Part shown: positions 55,581 through 64,000 of the stretch, in pieces
Position numbering within the stretch: position 1 is the stretch's first letter
Layout: every line of letters begins with the position of its first letter
DNA from: Bacteroidota bacterium
GTDB taxonomy: Bacteria > Bacteroidota > Bacteroidia > Bacteroidales > Porphyromonadaceae
Reading direction: 5' to 3'
DNA: 64,000 bases
Assembly (NCBI GenBank): GCA_023389855.1
Contig: JAEWDZ010000004.1
Span: 372,001-436,000 of the forward strand
Notes under the pieces: model-generated
Told to the model about the DNA's origin: nothing
Databases searched by the model: none
The model's input: the letters and a program-made list of their open reading frames with translations, nothing else
Translations under genes and position numbers: made by a program

Positions 55581-56360
55581 ATGATGGAAACTAAGAAAGA
55601 GATTGTAACCAATTGGCTCGTACGATATACAGATCGCTCTATCGATCAGTTTACACCATACATACTGCTGTGTAACTTCACCAATTATCTTCATTTATTT
55701 GCTGAGAAATACCAAGTACCTATCATAGGTCTATCGTCGCCGATGCCCAGTGTCAGCCATGGCGATATCACGCTTATTTCCTTCGGTATGGGCAGCCCCA
55801 ATGCGGCCACCATTATGGACCTTCTATCAGCAATCATGCCAGCTGGCGTAATCTTCTTGGGAAAGTGTGGAAGCATGAAAAGTCGCTTGGCAGTAGGCGA
55901 ATATCTCCTGCCAATAGCCGCCATACGCGGTGAGGAGACAAGCGACGATTATATGCCTCCCGAAGTACCTTCTCTCCCCTCTTTCAAAACACTCTTGGCT
56001 TGTAGTGATGCGCTTACAGAAGCAGCAATCAACTATCACACAGGTACCGTATATACAACCAACAGACGCGTATGGGAGCACGACAGCGACTTCAAAGAGT
56101 ACCTTATAAAGACGCATTGCGAAGCCGTAGACATGGAGACCGCCACCCTTTTCACCGTAGCCTATGCCAATCGTATTCCCGCTGGAGCGCTCCTAATGGC
56201 CAGCGACGCACCTCTCACACCAGGCGGGGTGAAAACTGGTGAGAGCGACAAGAAGGTGACAGCCGATTTCCTGGGGAAACACTTAGATATAGGCATAGCC
56301 GCTCTGCAACATTTGCAACACCCTAAGCCTCAAGTACAAAATATACGTTTCGGTTGGTGA
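55581..56360 (+). CDS. AMP nucleosidase-like nucleoside phosphorylase family protein
   Basis: This 259-residue protein belongs to the PNP/UDP family, in the short AMP-nucleosidase-like branch seen in Bacteroidota. Seen motifs are 'ITLISFGMGSPNAATIMDLL' (phosphate/ribose end), 'GVIFLGKCGSMKSRLAVGEY', 'LLPIAAIRGEETSDDY' and 'CEAVDMETATLFTVAYANRI' (ribose-binding Glu and Met). It would cut the base from AMP or a related nucleotide. The spacing to the next gene is 11 nt, so it may be co-transcribed with holA. Confidence 0.85.
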   Translation: MMETKKEIVTNWLVRYTDRSIDQFTPYILLCNFTNYLHLFAEKYQVPIIGLSSPMPSVSHGDITLISFGMGSPNAATIMDLLSAIMPAGVIFLGKCGSMKSRLAVGEYLLPIAAIRGEETSDDYMPPEVPSLPSFKTLLACSDALTEAAINYHTGTVYTTNRRVWEHDSDFKEYLIKTHCEAVDMETATLFTVAYANRIPAGALLMASDAPLTPGGVKTGESDKKVTADFLGKHLDIGIAALQHLQHPKPQVQNIRFGW

Positions 56361-56370
56361 TCACTTAATT

Positions 56371-57447
56371 ATGGCCAGTATAGCCACATCAAAAGTTAAT
56401 AAAAGCCCTAGGCCTACAGCCTTGCAAGAGACGCTTCGCATAGAAAAAGCGTTGAAACAAAAAGAAGAGCTCCCTCGCCTCATTGTACTCGAAGGCGAAG
56501 AAGCCTACTATATCAACCGTATCGAAAAGGCTATTGTAGATAACTATATCGCACCCGAAAACGTCTCTACCGACCGCATTATTTTGTATGGATTAGATAC
56601 CTCTTTCGACCAAATTAATGAGGTAGCCAAAGGACACTCCCTCTTTGCCAGTCGACAGCTGATTGTTGTACGAGAGGCTCAGCTACTAAGCGATATCAAC
56701 CGCCTTGCAGATCTTGCTCCCGATATCAGTGCACAAAAAACGCTCCTGGTAGTTTTTCGTGGAAGTATAGAAAGCAATAAAAAAAAGCTATGGAGCAAAC
56801 TACTCGCTTTGCCCACTGAAAACCTATGGCTCATTTCCAGCCCCGCGATCAAAAACAAGCGTGATATTTTCGCTATCATCACGCAAAGCGCCAAGAAATA
56901 CCAGTGCACAATAGAAGAAAAAGCCAAAGAATCGCTCGTCGAAAAAATAGGCTTCAACGGTAGTATCATAGACAACGAAATAGGCAAACTCGCCTTAGCA
57001 GCAGGGGCCTTTCCGATTACAGACAAGATGGTAGAAGCTCTAGTCGGTTTTGCTCGCGAATACTCTATGAGAGATTTTTATACCGCCGTGACCAAACTGC
57101 AACGAAAAGAGGCTTTCAGCATAGCCCAAGTAATGATCAAAGATGAAAAGAACTATCCCCTGCCCATGATCGTCGCTACGCTATGGAGTTTTTTTACCAA
57201 TATGCTGGCAGTATGCTATATCAGCAATGAACTTCGCTCGCCTGATCATATCGCCAAGACGCTGGGACTACGCAACAAGTATGCCGCCGACGAATACCTG
57301 GCAGCGATCAACCGCTTCCCGCCTAAGCACCTTGTGGAGATTATACATACCCTACGCATGACGGATGCTAAATTCAAAGGGGCGAATGATGGCACCTATA
57401 AAAGTGGAGATCTACTGATGAACCTTCTTTACGCCATCTTTCATTGA
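56371..57447 (+). CDS. holA: DNA polymerase III subunit delta
   Basis: HolA is the clamp-loader delta subunit that opens the beta clamp. The 358-residue protein has 'LPRLIVLEGEEAYYINRIEK', 'SLFASRQLIVVREAQLL', 'KTLLVVFRGS' and the C-terminal helical domain ('YTAVTKLQRKEAFSIAQVMI', 'LRMTDAKFKGANDGTYKSGD'). There is a short poorly conserved N-terminus of about 30 residues before the core. It lies 8 nt before the radical SAM gene. Confidence 0.9.
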   Translation: MASIATSKVNKSPRPTALQETLRIEKALKQKEELPRLIVLEGEEAYYINRIEKAIVDNYIAPENVSTDRIILYGLDTSFDQINEVAKGHSLFASRQLIVVREAQLLSDINRLADLAPDISAQKTLLVVFRGSIESNKKKLWSKLLALPTENLWLISSPAIKNKRDIFAIITQSAKKYQCTIEEKAKESLVEKIGFNGSIIDNEIGKLALAAGAFPITDKMVEALVGFAREYSMRDFYTAVTKLQRKEAFSIAQVMIKDEKNYPLPMIVATLWSFFTNMLAVCYISNELRSPDHIAKTLGLRNKYAADEYLAAINRFPPKHLVEIIHTLRMTDAKFKGANDGTYKSGDLLMNLLYAIFH

Positions 57448-57454
57448 TCTTCTT

Positions 57455-58393
57455 ATGACTACACTTCAGGAAAGAGTGAATAATGCTGGCTTTGGACACT
57501 TTATTAAACAAATTTTCCCAAATTACAAAGTCCAGAAGATATCTCTGATCACCTCCCTAGTATGTCCCAACGTGAACCCCATCACCAAACAAGTGGGATG
57601 TACCTACTGCAACAATGCTACCTTCAGCCCTACACTTAACCTAAAAAATAAGCCAATCTTACAGCAGCTCCAGGAAGGAATTAATTTCTTTCGCTATAAA
57701 TACCCCGATATGCACTATCTAGCTTATTTCCAGAGCTACACAAGTACCTTCGGGTCGCTTAAGAGATTGATCGCACAGTACAACGACGTACTCGATGCAG
57801 ATAAGGTTGAAGGACTTGTGATCGCTACGCGTCCAGACATGATGCCCGACTACCTGCTCGACTACCTTGAAGAGATTGCAAAAGAGAAATTTGTACTCGT
57901 AGAATACGGGATAGAAAGTACACTCAATGAGACGTTAAAAAAGATCAATCGTGGTCATAGCTACGAATGTGCCGTGGATACCATATTACGTACCGCAGGT
58001 AGAGGGATTTTTATTGGCGGGCATCTGATCTTGGGATTACCCGGAGAAAGTAGGCAAGAAATGCTTCGACACGCTGAAAATATCAACCTCCTCCCCCTCG
58101 ATATCCTTAAGCTCCACCAACTACAAATCATCAAAGATACTCCCATGGCGGTCGAGTATAGCGAGCATCCTGAGCACTTTTCATTACCCTCTGCTGAAGA
58201 GTATGCCGATCTTTGTCTCGACTTTTTGGAACTATTGCGCGAAGACATCGCTCTGGATCGCTTTCTCTCTTCCTCACCTGCCGATTTATTGATTGCTCCC
58301 CGCTGGAATATCAAGAATTATGCCTTTCAAGCCATCCTAAAAAGGCAAATAGGTATACGCACTATGAGGGACAACATACCTAAAAGTAATTAG
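57455..58393 (+). CDS. TIGR01212-family radical SAM protein (YhcC-like)
   Basis: This 312-residue protein has the family's cluster motif: Cys then 'VGCTYCNNATFSPTLN' after 'SLVCPNVNPITKQ', giving the wide-spaced C-x(n)-C-x2-C of YhcC/TIGR01212 proteins. 'HYLAYFQSYTSTFGSLKRLI', 'GLVIATRPDMMPDYLLDYL' and 'GIFIGGHLILGLPGESRQEM' also fit. The exact reaction of the family is not established with confidence. Confidence 0.88.
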   Translation: MTTLQERVNNAGFGHFIKQIFPNYKVQKISLITSLVCPNVNPITKQVGCTYCNNATFSPTLNLKNKPILQQLQEGINFFRYKYPDMHYLAYFQSYTSTFGSLKRLIAQYNDVLDADKVEGLVIATRPDMMPDYLLDYLEEIAKEKFVLVEYGIESTLNETLKKINRGHSYECAVDTILRTAGRGIFIGGHLILGLPGESRQEMLRHAENINLLPLDILKLHQLQIIKDTPMAVEYSEHPEHFSLPSAEEYADLCLDFLELLREDIALDRFLSSSPADLLIAPRWNIKNYAFQAILKRQIGIRTMRDNIPKSN

Positions 58394-58479
58394 CACCTCA
58401 AATCCCCTTATATAAAAGGATCTCTTCAATTTCAGGTACAATAAAATCAATTTATTAACAAAATAAAACAGCTTTCTTA

Positions 58480-58510
58480 TTGCTTACATCACAAAATATA
58501 GCTACCTTTG
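58480..58510 (+). promoter_or_regulatory. Promoter of the rseC-like/rnf operon
   Basis: TTG (58480-58482), a 20-nt spacer and TACCTTTG (58503-58510), 38 nt before the first start codon of the operon. Confidence 0.85.
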
Positions 58511-58547
58511 CAGGGAAGAAAAATAACGTATTGAAAAAACTCATTCC

Positions 58548-58982
58548 ATGAATGGAAATTGCTCTGTAAAAACAGCTAAAGTAATTGCTTGCTATCCCAA
58601 TCGAGCAGTAGTTTCTTTTGTGCAAAACAGTGCCTGCTCCGGATGCCATGCAGCATCCGCCTGCACCATCATGGATCGGAAACAGAGAGAAGTAACCGTG
58701 TACCAAGACACCTCCGATCTCAAAGTGGGCGATCTTGTTTACCTTAAGGCGGCAAAATATGCCGAACTGAAGGCGATCTTATTTAGTTTTGTCTTCCCAT
58801 TGGTATTGCTATTAACAGTGGCATTTGTAGCTATATATGCTTTGCACCTTGGTGAATTGGTGGCTATAGTAATTTCATTAGCGGCTGTCTTTCTCTACTA
58901 CCTTTCGCTTATGCTTTTGCGAAAACCGATGCAACGAAGTATTTATTTTACAATAGAAAAAATATCCAACTCTCAACAATAA
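58548..58982 (+). CDS. RseC/MucC-like membrane protein
   Basis: This 144-residue protein has an N-terminal soluble part with the cysteines 'NSACSGCHAASACTI', then two adjacent membrane helices at about 80-125 ('FSFVFPLVLLLTVAFVAIYA', 'LVAIVISLAAVFLYYLSLML'). This is the RseC/MucC layout, often found before rnf operons and thought to reduce SoxR-like proteins or help Rnf assembly. It is 1 nt before rnfB, first gene of the operon. Confidence 0.85.
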   Translation: MNGNCSVKTAKVIACYPNRAVVSFVQNSACSGCHAASACTIMDRKQREVTVYQDTSDLKVGDLVYLKAAKYAELKAILFSFVFPLVLLLTVAFVAIYALHLGELVAIVISLAAVFLYYLSLMLLRKPMQRSIYFTIEKISNSQQ

Positions 58983-58983
58983 G

Positions 58984-59967
58984 ATGTCTATTGCAATTAC
59001 CGCACTCATTTTGGCTGGCATAGCTGTAGTTAGTGCCATCCTACTCTTTGTAGTGTCAAAGAAATTTCAGGTCTACGAAGACCCTCGTATCGGGGCCGTA
59101 AACGAAGTGCTACCACAGGCTAACTGTGGTGGGTGTGGCTACCCCGGCTGTGGTGGTTTTGCTGCTGCTTGTGCAGCATCTACCGACTTAGAGGGGAAAT
59201 TCTGCCCCGTAGGAGGAGCCTCAGTCATGGAAAAGGTAGCCCAGATACTGGGTATGGCCGTTGCTGCAGGCGACCCTAAAGTTGCTACTGTACGCTGTAA
59301 CGGCACCTGCGAAGCACGTCCCAAGATCAACCATTATGTAGGCGCCAAAAGCTGTAAGATCGCCGCTACGCTATATTCAGGTGAATCTGCTTGTGCTTTT
59401 GGATGCCTCGGGTTCGGCGACTGCCAACTTGCTTGTGGTTTCGATGCTCTACATATGAATCCTCAGACAGGGCTTCCTGAAATCGACCAAGACAAATGTA
59501 CCGCTTGTAACGCCTGTGTAAAAGCTTGCCCTAAGATCATCATCCAGCTACGAAAGAAAGGGCCTAAGAATAGACGTATATTTGTCAGCTGCGTAAATCA
59601 GGATAAGGGCGGCGTAGCCATGAAAGCTTGTAAAAATGCTTGTATAGGCTGCGGTAAATGCTTCAAGGTTTGTGCTTTTGGTGCGATCACCATCGAAAAT
59701 AATTTAGCCTATATCGATGATACGAAGTGTAGACTGTGCCGTAAGTGTGCAGGCGAATGCCCCACTGGTGCCATCCATGAAGAAAACTTCCCACCTCGTA
59801 AACCCAAAGTAGAGGCAGCGGACGCTCCTGCCAAGAAGGAAGTTCCTGCGAAACCCGCTGCTGCTAGTGCCGAAGCGAAACTTGCCACCGCTGAGAAAAC
59901 AGTGATTGAGCCTACAGATAAGAATGCTCAACCAGTAGAAAATAAGGAAACGACAGAAGCAAAATAA
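58984..59967 (+). CDS. rnfB: Rnf electron transport complex subunit B
   Basis: RnfB feeds electrons from ferredoxin into the Rnf complex, which couples ferredoxin:NAD+ transfer to ion pumping. The 327-residue protein has an N-terminal membrane helix, a Fe-S cluster motif 'NCGGCGYPGCGGFAAACA', and several ferredoxin-type clusters ('CTACNACVKACPKIII', 'CIGCGKCFKVCAFGAI', 'CRLCRKCAGECPTGAI'). A C-terminal tail of about 55 residues is rich in Ala, Lys, Glu ('KKEVPAKPAAASAEAKLATA') and not part of the core. Confidence 0.96.
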   Translation: MSIAITALILAGIAVVSAILLFVVSKKFQVYEDPRIGAVNEVLPQANCGGCGYPGCGGFAAACAASTDLEGKFCPVGGASVMEKVAQILGMAVAAGDPKVATVRCNGTCEARPKINHYVGAKSCKIAATLYSGESACAFGCLGFGDCQLACGFDALHMNPQTGLPEIDQDKCTACNACVKACPKIIIQLRKKGPKNRRIFVSCVNQDKGGVAMKACKNACIGCGKCFKVCAFGAITIENNLAYIDDTKCRLCRKCAGECPTGAIHEENFPPRKPKVEAADAPAKKEVPAKPAAASAEAKLATAEKTVIEPTDKNAQPVENKETTEAK

Positions 59968-60029
59968 AAATACGCTGCTTCTATACATTATTGAGATTTA
60001 ATAATAGAGATACGTAATAGTATATTCAT

Positions 60030-61376
60030 ATGCTGAAAACGTTTCGAATAGGGGGTATTCATCCTCCTGAAAGCAAATTGTCTGCGGGAAGACCCATAGA
60101 GCCCCTGGCCCTTCCCACTCAGGTAGTAATCCCATTAGGTCAACATATCGGTGCACCAGCCCAAGCCTGTGTAGCCAAAGGAGATGAAGTAAAAGTAGGT
60201 ACACTCGTTGCCAAAGCAGGTGGCTTTGTATCAGCCAATATACACTCTTCCGTTTCTGGTAAAGTAGTGAAAATAGATGCTATATTAGATAGCAGTGGAT
60301 ACAAAAAACCAGCAATCTTCATCAATGTAATTGGTGATGAATGGGAAGAATCAATTGACAGAAGTAGCGACCTTCGCAAGCAATGTGCCCTCAGTCCTAA
60401 AGAGATCATCGACAAGATTGCCGAAATGGGTATCGTAGGGCTTGGTGGTGCTACCTTCCCCTCGCATGTGAAGCTTTCCATACCTCCTGGACAAAAGGCT
60501 ACCGTGCTGATCATCAATGCTGTAGAGTGTGAACCGTACCTCACGGCAGACGATATGCTCATGCGAGAAAAAGCCGATGAAATCATGGTTGGCTGCGAGA
60601 TCCTGATGAAGGCTCTTGATGTAAAAAAGACGCTAATCGGTATTGAGATCAACAAGCCCGAAGCAATAAAAATAATGAAGGAGGCTGCTCAGCGTCAGAA
60701 TGCTGAGAGCCAGAATTCCATTGAGATTATCCCCCTAAAGAAAAGATACCCTCAGGGCGGTGAAAAACAGCTGATCGATGCAGTCATTCGCCGTCAGGTA
60801 TCCAGCGGTGCGCTACCAATATCGACAGGTGCCGTAGTCCAAAATGTCGGTACAGTATTTGCCGTATATGAGGCGGTACAAAAGAATAAACCACTCTTCG
60901 AACGTGTCGTCACTGTAACAGGTAAGAAACTGCAGAACCCCTCTAATTTCTTGGTACGCATTGGCACTCCAATGAAAAACCTGATAGATGCGGCGGGTGG
61001 CCTGCCTGAAGACAATGGTAAGATCATTGGCGGTGGTCCTATGATGGGACGCGCCCTCGTAAATACGGATGTACCCGTAACAAAGGGTAGTTCAGGCTTA
61101 TTGCTACTTTCTCGTAAAGAGAGTCAACGCAAGGAGATGCGCGACTGCATACGCTGCGGTAAATGTGTGACAGTATGCCCCATGGGTCTCAATCCTGCGT
61201 TCTTGATGCGTGACACCAAGTTCAAGGAGTGGGATAGCTGCGAAAAAATGAATGTAGCAGACTGTATCGAATGCGGATCGTGCAGCTTTACCTGTCCTGC
61301 CAATCGTCCTTTGCTGGACTATATCCGTATCGGCAAGCAGACGGTAATGGGTATTATGAGATCCCGTAAACAATGA
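60030..61376 (+). CDS. rnfC: Rnf electron transport complex subunit C
   Basis: RnfC binds NADH and FMN on the cytoplasmic side. The 448-residue protein shows the N-terminal 'GGIHPPESKLSAGRPIEP', a Rossmann-like NADH region with 'GIVGLGGATFPSHVKL' and 'INAVECEPYLTADDMLM', and two Fe-S clusters 'RDCIRCGKCVTVCPMGLNP' and 'DCIECGSCSFTCPANRPL'. It follows rnfB by 62 nt. Confidence 0.97.
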   Translation: MLKTFRIGGIHPPESKLSAGRPIEPLALPTQVVIPLGQHIGAPAQACVAKGDEVKVGTLVAKAGGFVSANIHSSVSGKVVKIDAILDSSGYKKPAIFINVIGDEWEESIDRSSDLRKQCALSPKEIIDKIAEMGIVGLGGATFPSHVKLSIPPGQKATVLIINAVECEPYLTADDMLMREKADEIMVGCEILMKALDVKKTLIGIEINKPEAIKIMKEAAQRQNAESQNSIEIIPLKKRYPQGGEKQLIDAVIRRQVSSGALPISTGAVVQNVGTVFAVYEAVQKNKPLFERVVTVTGKKLQNPSNFLVRIGTPMKNLIDAAGGLPEDNGKIIGGGPMMGRALVNTDVPVTKGSSGLLLLSRKESQRKEMRDCIRCGKCVTVCPMGLNPAFLMRDTKFKEWDSCEKMNVADCIECGSCSFTCPANRPLLDYIRIGKQTVMGIMRSRKQ

Positions 61377-61416
61377 CACTAATAAAATAGATTGTAACTA
61401 TCTACTTATAACAAGT

Positions 61417-62436
61417 ATGGAGAATAGAGTTATCGTATCACCATCACCACATATTCACAGTGGTGATTCTGTGAGTCGAAATATGTACGGGGTACTCATA
61501 GCATTGATCCCAGCGTTTGCTTTTTCTATATGGCAATTTGGGTGGCATGCCTTGTTGGTGACCGCGATCTGTGTAGTCACCTGTATGCTCACCGAATTGT
61601 TCATTACACGGGTAATGCTACGCCGTCCTAACTATATATTGGATGGGTCGGCCCTGCTTACGGGAGTCCTATTGGCCTTTAACCTTCCTGCCACTCTCCC
61701 CTGGTGGATCATCATAATGGGATCGTTCATTGCGATCGCAGTAGGTAAAATGGCTTTCGGTGGTTTGGGCAACAACATATTCAACCCCGCCTTAGTCGGC
61801 CGTGTATTCTTGCTGATATCTTTCCCAGCACAGATGACGACATGGCCTGTAGCAAGGTCTCTTTCGGAGGCACTAAGCAAAGGACTTCCAGCAGATGCAA
61901 CAACCATGGCTACCCCTCTTTCTACAATGAAGGGGATCGTCATGGGGCAGGCAAGTATCAGTGATTTGCCCTCTGCCTGGGATCTCTTCTTAGGTCTTAA
62001 TCCTGGCTCTTTCGGAGAAATATCTGCTCTGGCATTGTTGCTGGGACTGGTTTATTTGTTGGTTAAAAAGATTATTACTTGGCACATACCTATCAGTATC
62101 CTTGCTACCGTATTTATCTTTGGAGGAATCCTTCATTTAGTAGATGCCACACACTATGTATCACCGCTCTACCACCTAACTGCTGGAGGTCTTATGCTCG
62201 GGGCTATATTTATGGCTACAGACTATGTCACCTCACCTATTACAGCCAGTGGTCAACTGATATATGGTGTCCTCATTGGTCTACTGACCGTTATCATTCG
62301 TACATGGGGTGCATATCCCGAAGGCATGTCGTTTGCAATCCTCATCATGAATGCATTTACCCCACTTATTAACTTGTACTTCAAGCCTAAGCATTTTGGC
62401 GAAAAAGTAAAAAAGCAGAAGGAGGCTAAAAAATGA
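61417..62436 (+). CDS. rnfD: Rnf electron transport complex subunit D
   Basis: RnfD is a membrane subunit holding covalent FMN. The 339-residue protein has about nine helices and the FMN-attachment region 'ADATTMATPLSTMKGIV', with the Thr of 'TTMATPL' in the place of the FMN-bound residue. 'YILDGSALLTGVLLAFNLPA' and 'GNNIFNPALVGRVFLLISFP' are typical. Its stop overlaps the rnfG start by 4 nt. Confidence 0.95.
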   Translation: MENRVIVSPSPHIHSGDSVSRNMYGVLIALIPAFAFSIWQFGWHALLVTAICVVTCMLTELFITRVMLRRPNYILDGSALLTGVLLAFNLPATLPWWIIIMGSFIAIAVGKMAFGGLGNNIFNPALVGRVFLLISFPAQMTTWPVARSLSEALSKGLPADATTMATPLSTMKGIVMGQASISDLPSAWDLFLGLNPGSFGEISALALLLGLVYLLVKKIITWHIPISILATVFIFGGILHLVDATHYVSPLYHLTAGGLMLGAIFMATDYVTSPITASGQLIYGVLIGLLTVIIRTWGAYPEGMSFAILIMNAFTPLINLYFKPKHFGEKVKKQKEAKK

Positions 62437-63146
62437 AGAAATTGGCATCTACGTTTCCAAATATGCTCCTCTCCCTCACACTTATATGCTTAGTGATGGG
62501 TGCAGTATTGGGGCTTGTAAAATATTTGACAGACAAACCAATCGCTAAGGCTGAACAAGAGACAAAAACAGCTGCTCTAAAAGAAGTGCTCCCGCCTTTC
62601 GACAACGATCCCCTGAGCGAAACGCAAATGGTGGGATTAAAAGAAGACGGTACCGATAGTGTACGTGTATACAAGGCAACCAATGGAGGAGAGCTTGTAG
62701 GCTATGCCATCGAGACATTTACAAAAAATGGCTTTGGCGGACGCTTCAATATTATGCTGGGTATTACAGCGGATAGCTCTATCAAAGATTTCGTAGTACT
62801 AAGCCATGCAGAGACACCTGGATTAGGCGCAAAAATGCAAGAATGGTTCCGTCTCCCAGCCCTATCTTCTTCCTCCATACGTGACATGCGCGGCGTAAAC
62901 CTTGCTAGTGAGATGCCTCTTACTGTAACGAAAGACGGAGGTAAGGTAGATGCTATTACGGCGTCTACTATCACGAGCCGTGCATTCATAGACGCTATAC
63001 GACGTGCCTACGAAGTATTCAAAATTGTGAATGCTTCTGGGACAGCATCGAATGGTGCAACTCAAGAGGAAGCGGCAGCAGTAGACACCACACAAGTGGA
63101 CTCTACGACAGCTTCTACCCCTATCCACGAAGAGGCAAAGAAATAA
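62433..63146 (+). CDS. rnfG: Rnf electron transport complex subunit G
   Basis: RnfG is a membrane-anchored periplasmic flavoprotein. The 237-residue protein has an N-terminal helix ('MLLSLTLICLVMGAVLGLV') and the FMN_bind domain with 'NGFGGRFNIMLGIT', 'SHAETPGLGAKMQEWF' and the attachment motif 'DAITASTITSRAFIDAIR', where the Thr is the FMN site. The last 35 residues form a low-complexity acidic tail ('NGATQEEAAAVDTTQVDSTT'). Confidence 0.95.
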   Translation: MKKLASTFPNMLLSLTLICLVMGAVLGLVKYLTDKPIAKAEQETKTAALKEVLPPFDNDPLSETQMVGLKEDGTDSVRVYKATNGGELVGYAIETFTKNGFGGRFNIMLGITADSSIKDFVVLSHAETPGLGAKMQEWFRLPALSSSSIRDMRGVNLASEMPLTVTKDGGKVDAITASTITSRAFIDAIRRAYEVFKIVNASGTASNGATQEEAAAVDTTQVDSTTASTPIHEEAKK

Positions 63147-63176
63147 TTTATCTGTATAGGAGAGAATTGTTAGAAT

Positions 63177-63767
63177 ATGAACAAATACGTTTCTACATTA
63201 GTAAACGGCATTATCAAAGAAAACCCGACTTTTGTGCTGCTGCTGGGGATGTGTCCGACCTTAGCGACAACCACATCAGCCATCAACGGTTTGAGCATGG
63301 GTCTGGCCACGACCTTCGTGCTGATCTGTTCGAATGTAGTGGTTTCCCTGCTGAAGAAATTTATCCCTGATGCCGTGCGTATACCTGCCTTCATTGTCAT
63401 CATCGCGAGCTTCGTAACGGTATTGCAATTACTCATTCAAGGTTTCCTACCCGCCTTACAGAGTAGTCTTGGGATCTTTATCCCCTTGATTGTAGTAAAC
63501 TGTATCGTGCTGGGCCGTGCTGAATCAGTGGCTGCAAAGTCCAACCCTATCCTTTCCATATTCGATGGTATCGGTATTGGTATTGGCTTTACCCTGAGTT
63601 TGACAGTACTAGGTGCAGTGCGTGAAATATTGGGATCCGGTAAAATCTTCGATGTAGTGATTTATCCCGACTCCTACGGCACGCTGCTGTTTATTCTCCC
63701 TCCGGGTGCCTTCTTGGCTCTGGGATTTCTTATCGCTGGCTTCAACGTACTAACTCATAAGAAATAA
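63177..63767 (+). CDS. rnfE: Rnf electron transport complex subunit E
   Basis: RnfE is a polytopic membrane subunit of 196 residues with about six helices and the family's signatures 'ENPTFVLLLGMCPTLATTTS', 'RIPAFIVIIASFVTVLQLLI', 'LIVVNCIVLGRAESVAAKSN' and 'LGAVREILGSGKI'. It lies 30 nt after rnfG and 6 nt before rnfA. Confidence 0.96.
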   Translation: MNKYVSTLVNGIIKENPTFVLLLGMCPTLATTTSAINGLSMGLATTFVLICSNVVVSLLKKFIPDAVRIPAFIVIIASFVTVLQLLIQGFLPALQSSLGIFIPLIVVNCIVLGRAESVAAKSNPILSIFDGIGIGIGFTLSLTVLGAVREILGSGKIFDVVIYPDSYGTLLFILPPGAFLALGFLIAGFNVLTHKK

Positions 63768-63773
63768 TTTGCT

Positions 63774-64000
63774 ATGCATTATATACTGATCATCATTGCC
63801 GCTATATTCGTTAATAATGTAGTCCTCTCGCAGTTCTTGGGTATATGCCCTTTCTTTGGGGTATCTAAGAAAATCAGCACAGCGACAGGCATGGGAGCGG
63901 CAGTTATCTTTGTACTTGTAGTCTCCTCGATGGTAACTTTCCTTATTCAGCATTTTGTATTGAACCTTTTAGGCCTTCAATTTTTACAGACGATCGCCTT
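63774..64000 (+). CDS. rnfA: Rnf electron transport complex subunit A (partial)
   Basis: The ATG at 63774 opens a frame of 75 codons cut by the window edge. The start 'MHYILIIIAAIFVNNVVLSQ', then 'FLGICPFFGVSKKISTATGM', is the conserved RnfA/RnfE-type N-terminus. It completes the gene order B-C-D-G-E-A. Confidence 0.93.
   Translation, partial: MHYILIIIAAIFVNNVVLSQFLGICPFFGVSKKISTATGMGAAVIFVLVVSSMVTFLIQHFVLNLLGLQFLQTIA

Noticed and set aside
1..64000. CRISPR array, rRNA or intact insertion sequence
   Set aside because: No regular short repeats with spacers, no rRNA sequence and no intact transposase were seen anywhere in the window.

Overview
The window is chromosomal DNA from a member of the Bacteroidota, most likely a Porphyromonas-like oral/animal anaerobe. 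The main reasons are: many promoters of the Bacteroidota TAnnTTTG type; a porU-porV-ispF-purB gene order, which I recall from Porphyromonas gingivalis; secreted proteins with type IX secretion (T9SS) C-terminal signals; TonB-dependent receptors; an Rnf operon; and ATP-type PEP carboxykinase next to an acetyl/succinate CoA-transferase, typical of amino-acid or succinate fermenters. Genus is an inference; I cannot name the species.

Left part (1-13 kb): a minus-strand secreted leucine-rich-repeat (LRR) protein that runs off the left edge, tRNA-His, a gene-poor stretch with a possible structured RNA, then plus-strand genes for a lamin-tail-domain protein, a secreted C69 dipeptidase, rmlA-rmlB, a lipoprotein and a second large LRR protein with a T9SS-type tail. 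From 13.1 to 16.1 kb is a patch of broken genes: a frameshifted HlyD-like export protein, a frameshifted S24 phage-type repressor, an integrase N-terminus cut off inside a decayed outer-membrane receptor, and a small peptide with a double-glycine leader. I read this as a dead peptide-export (bacteriocin/RiPP-like) cassette broken by a phage or integrative element.

Middle part (16.7-32 kb): minus-strand metabolic genes (pckA, CoA-transferase, small membrane protein, gcvT, miaB), tRNA-Ala, an envelope trio (YtxH-like, holin-III-like, unknown), a TPR membrane protein, ribH, a tRNA-Tyr/Gly/Leu cluster, and a three-gene operon of lipoprotein, ECF sigma factor and a protein joining an anti-sigma-like cytoplasmic part to an outer-membrane barrel.

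Right part (32-64 kb): conserved housekeeping genes (ftsK, lolA-like, panD, ffh, folD, a GT9-like protein, an S4-domain protein, a phosphatase), the T9SS genes porU and porV, ispF, purB, an uptake-like operon (TonB receptor, DUF4876, DUF6850, T9SS cargo), an AMP-nucleosidase-like gene, holA, a radical SAM gene, and an RseC-like gene leading into rnfBCDGE and the start of rnfA, cut by the right edge.

No CRISPR array, rRNA or intact insertion sequence was seen. The strongest candidates for something new are the sigma/lipoprotein/barrel operon, the dead double-glycine peptide cassette, a nested-stem RNA candidate near 2.85 kb, and a shared AAAGCG-loop hairpin just after several promoters.
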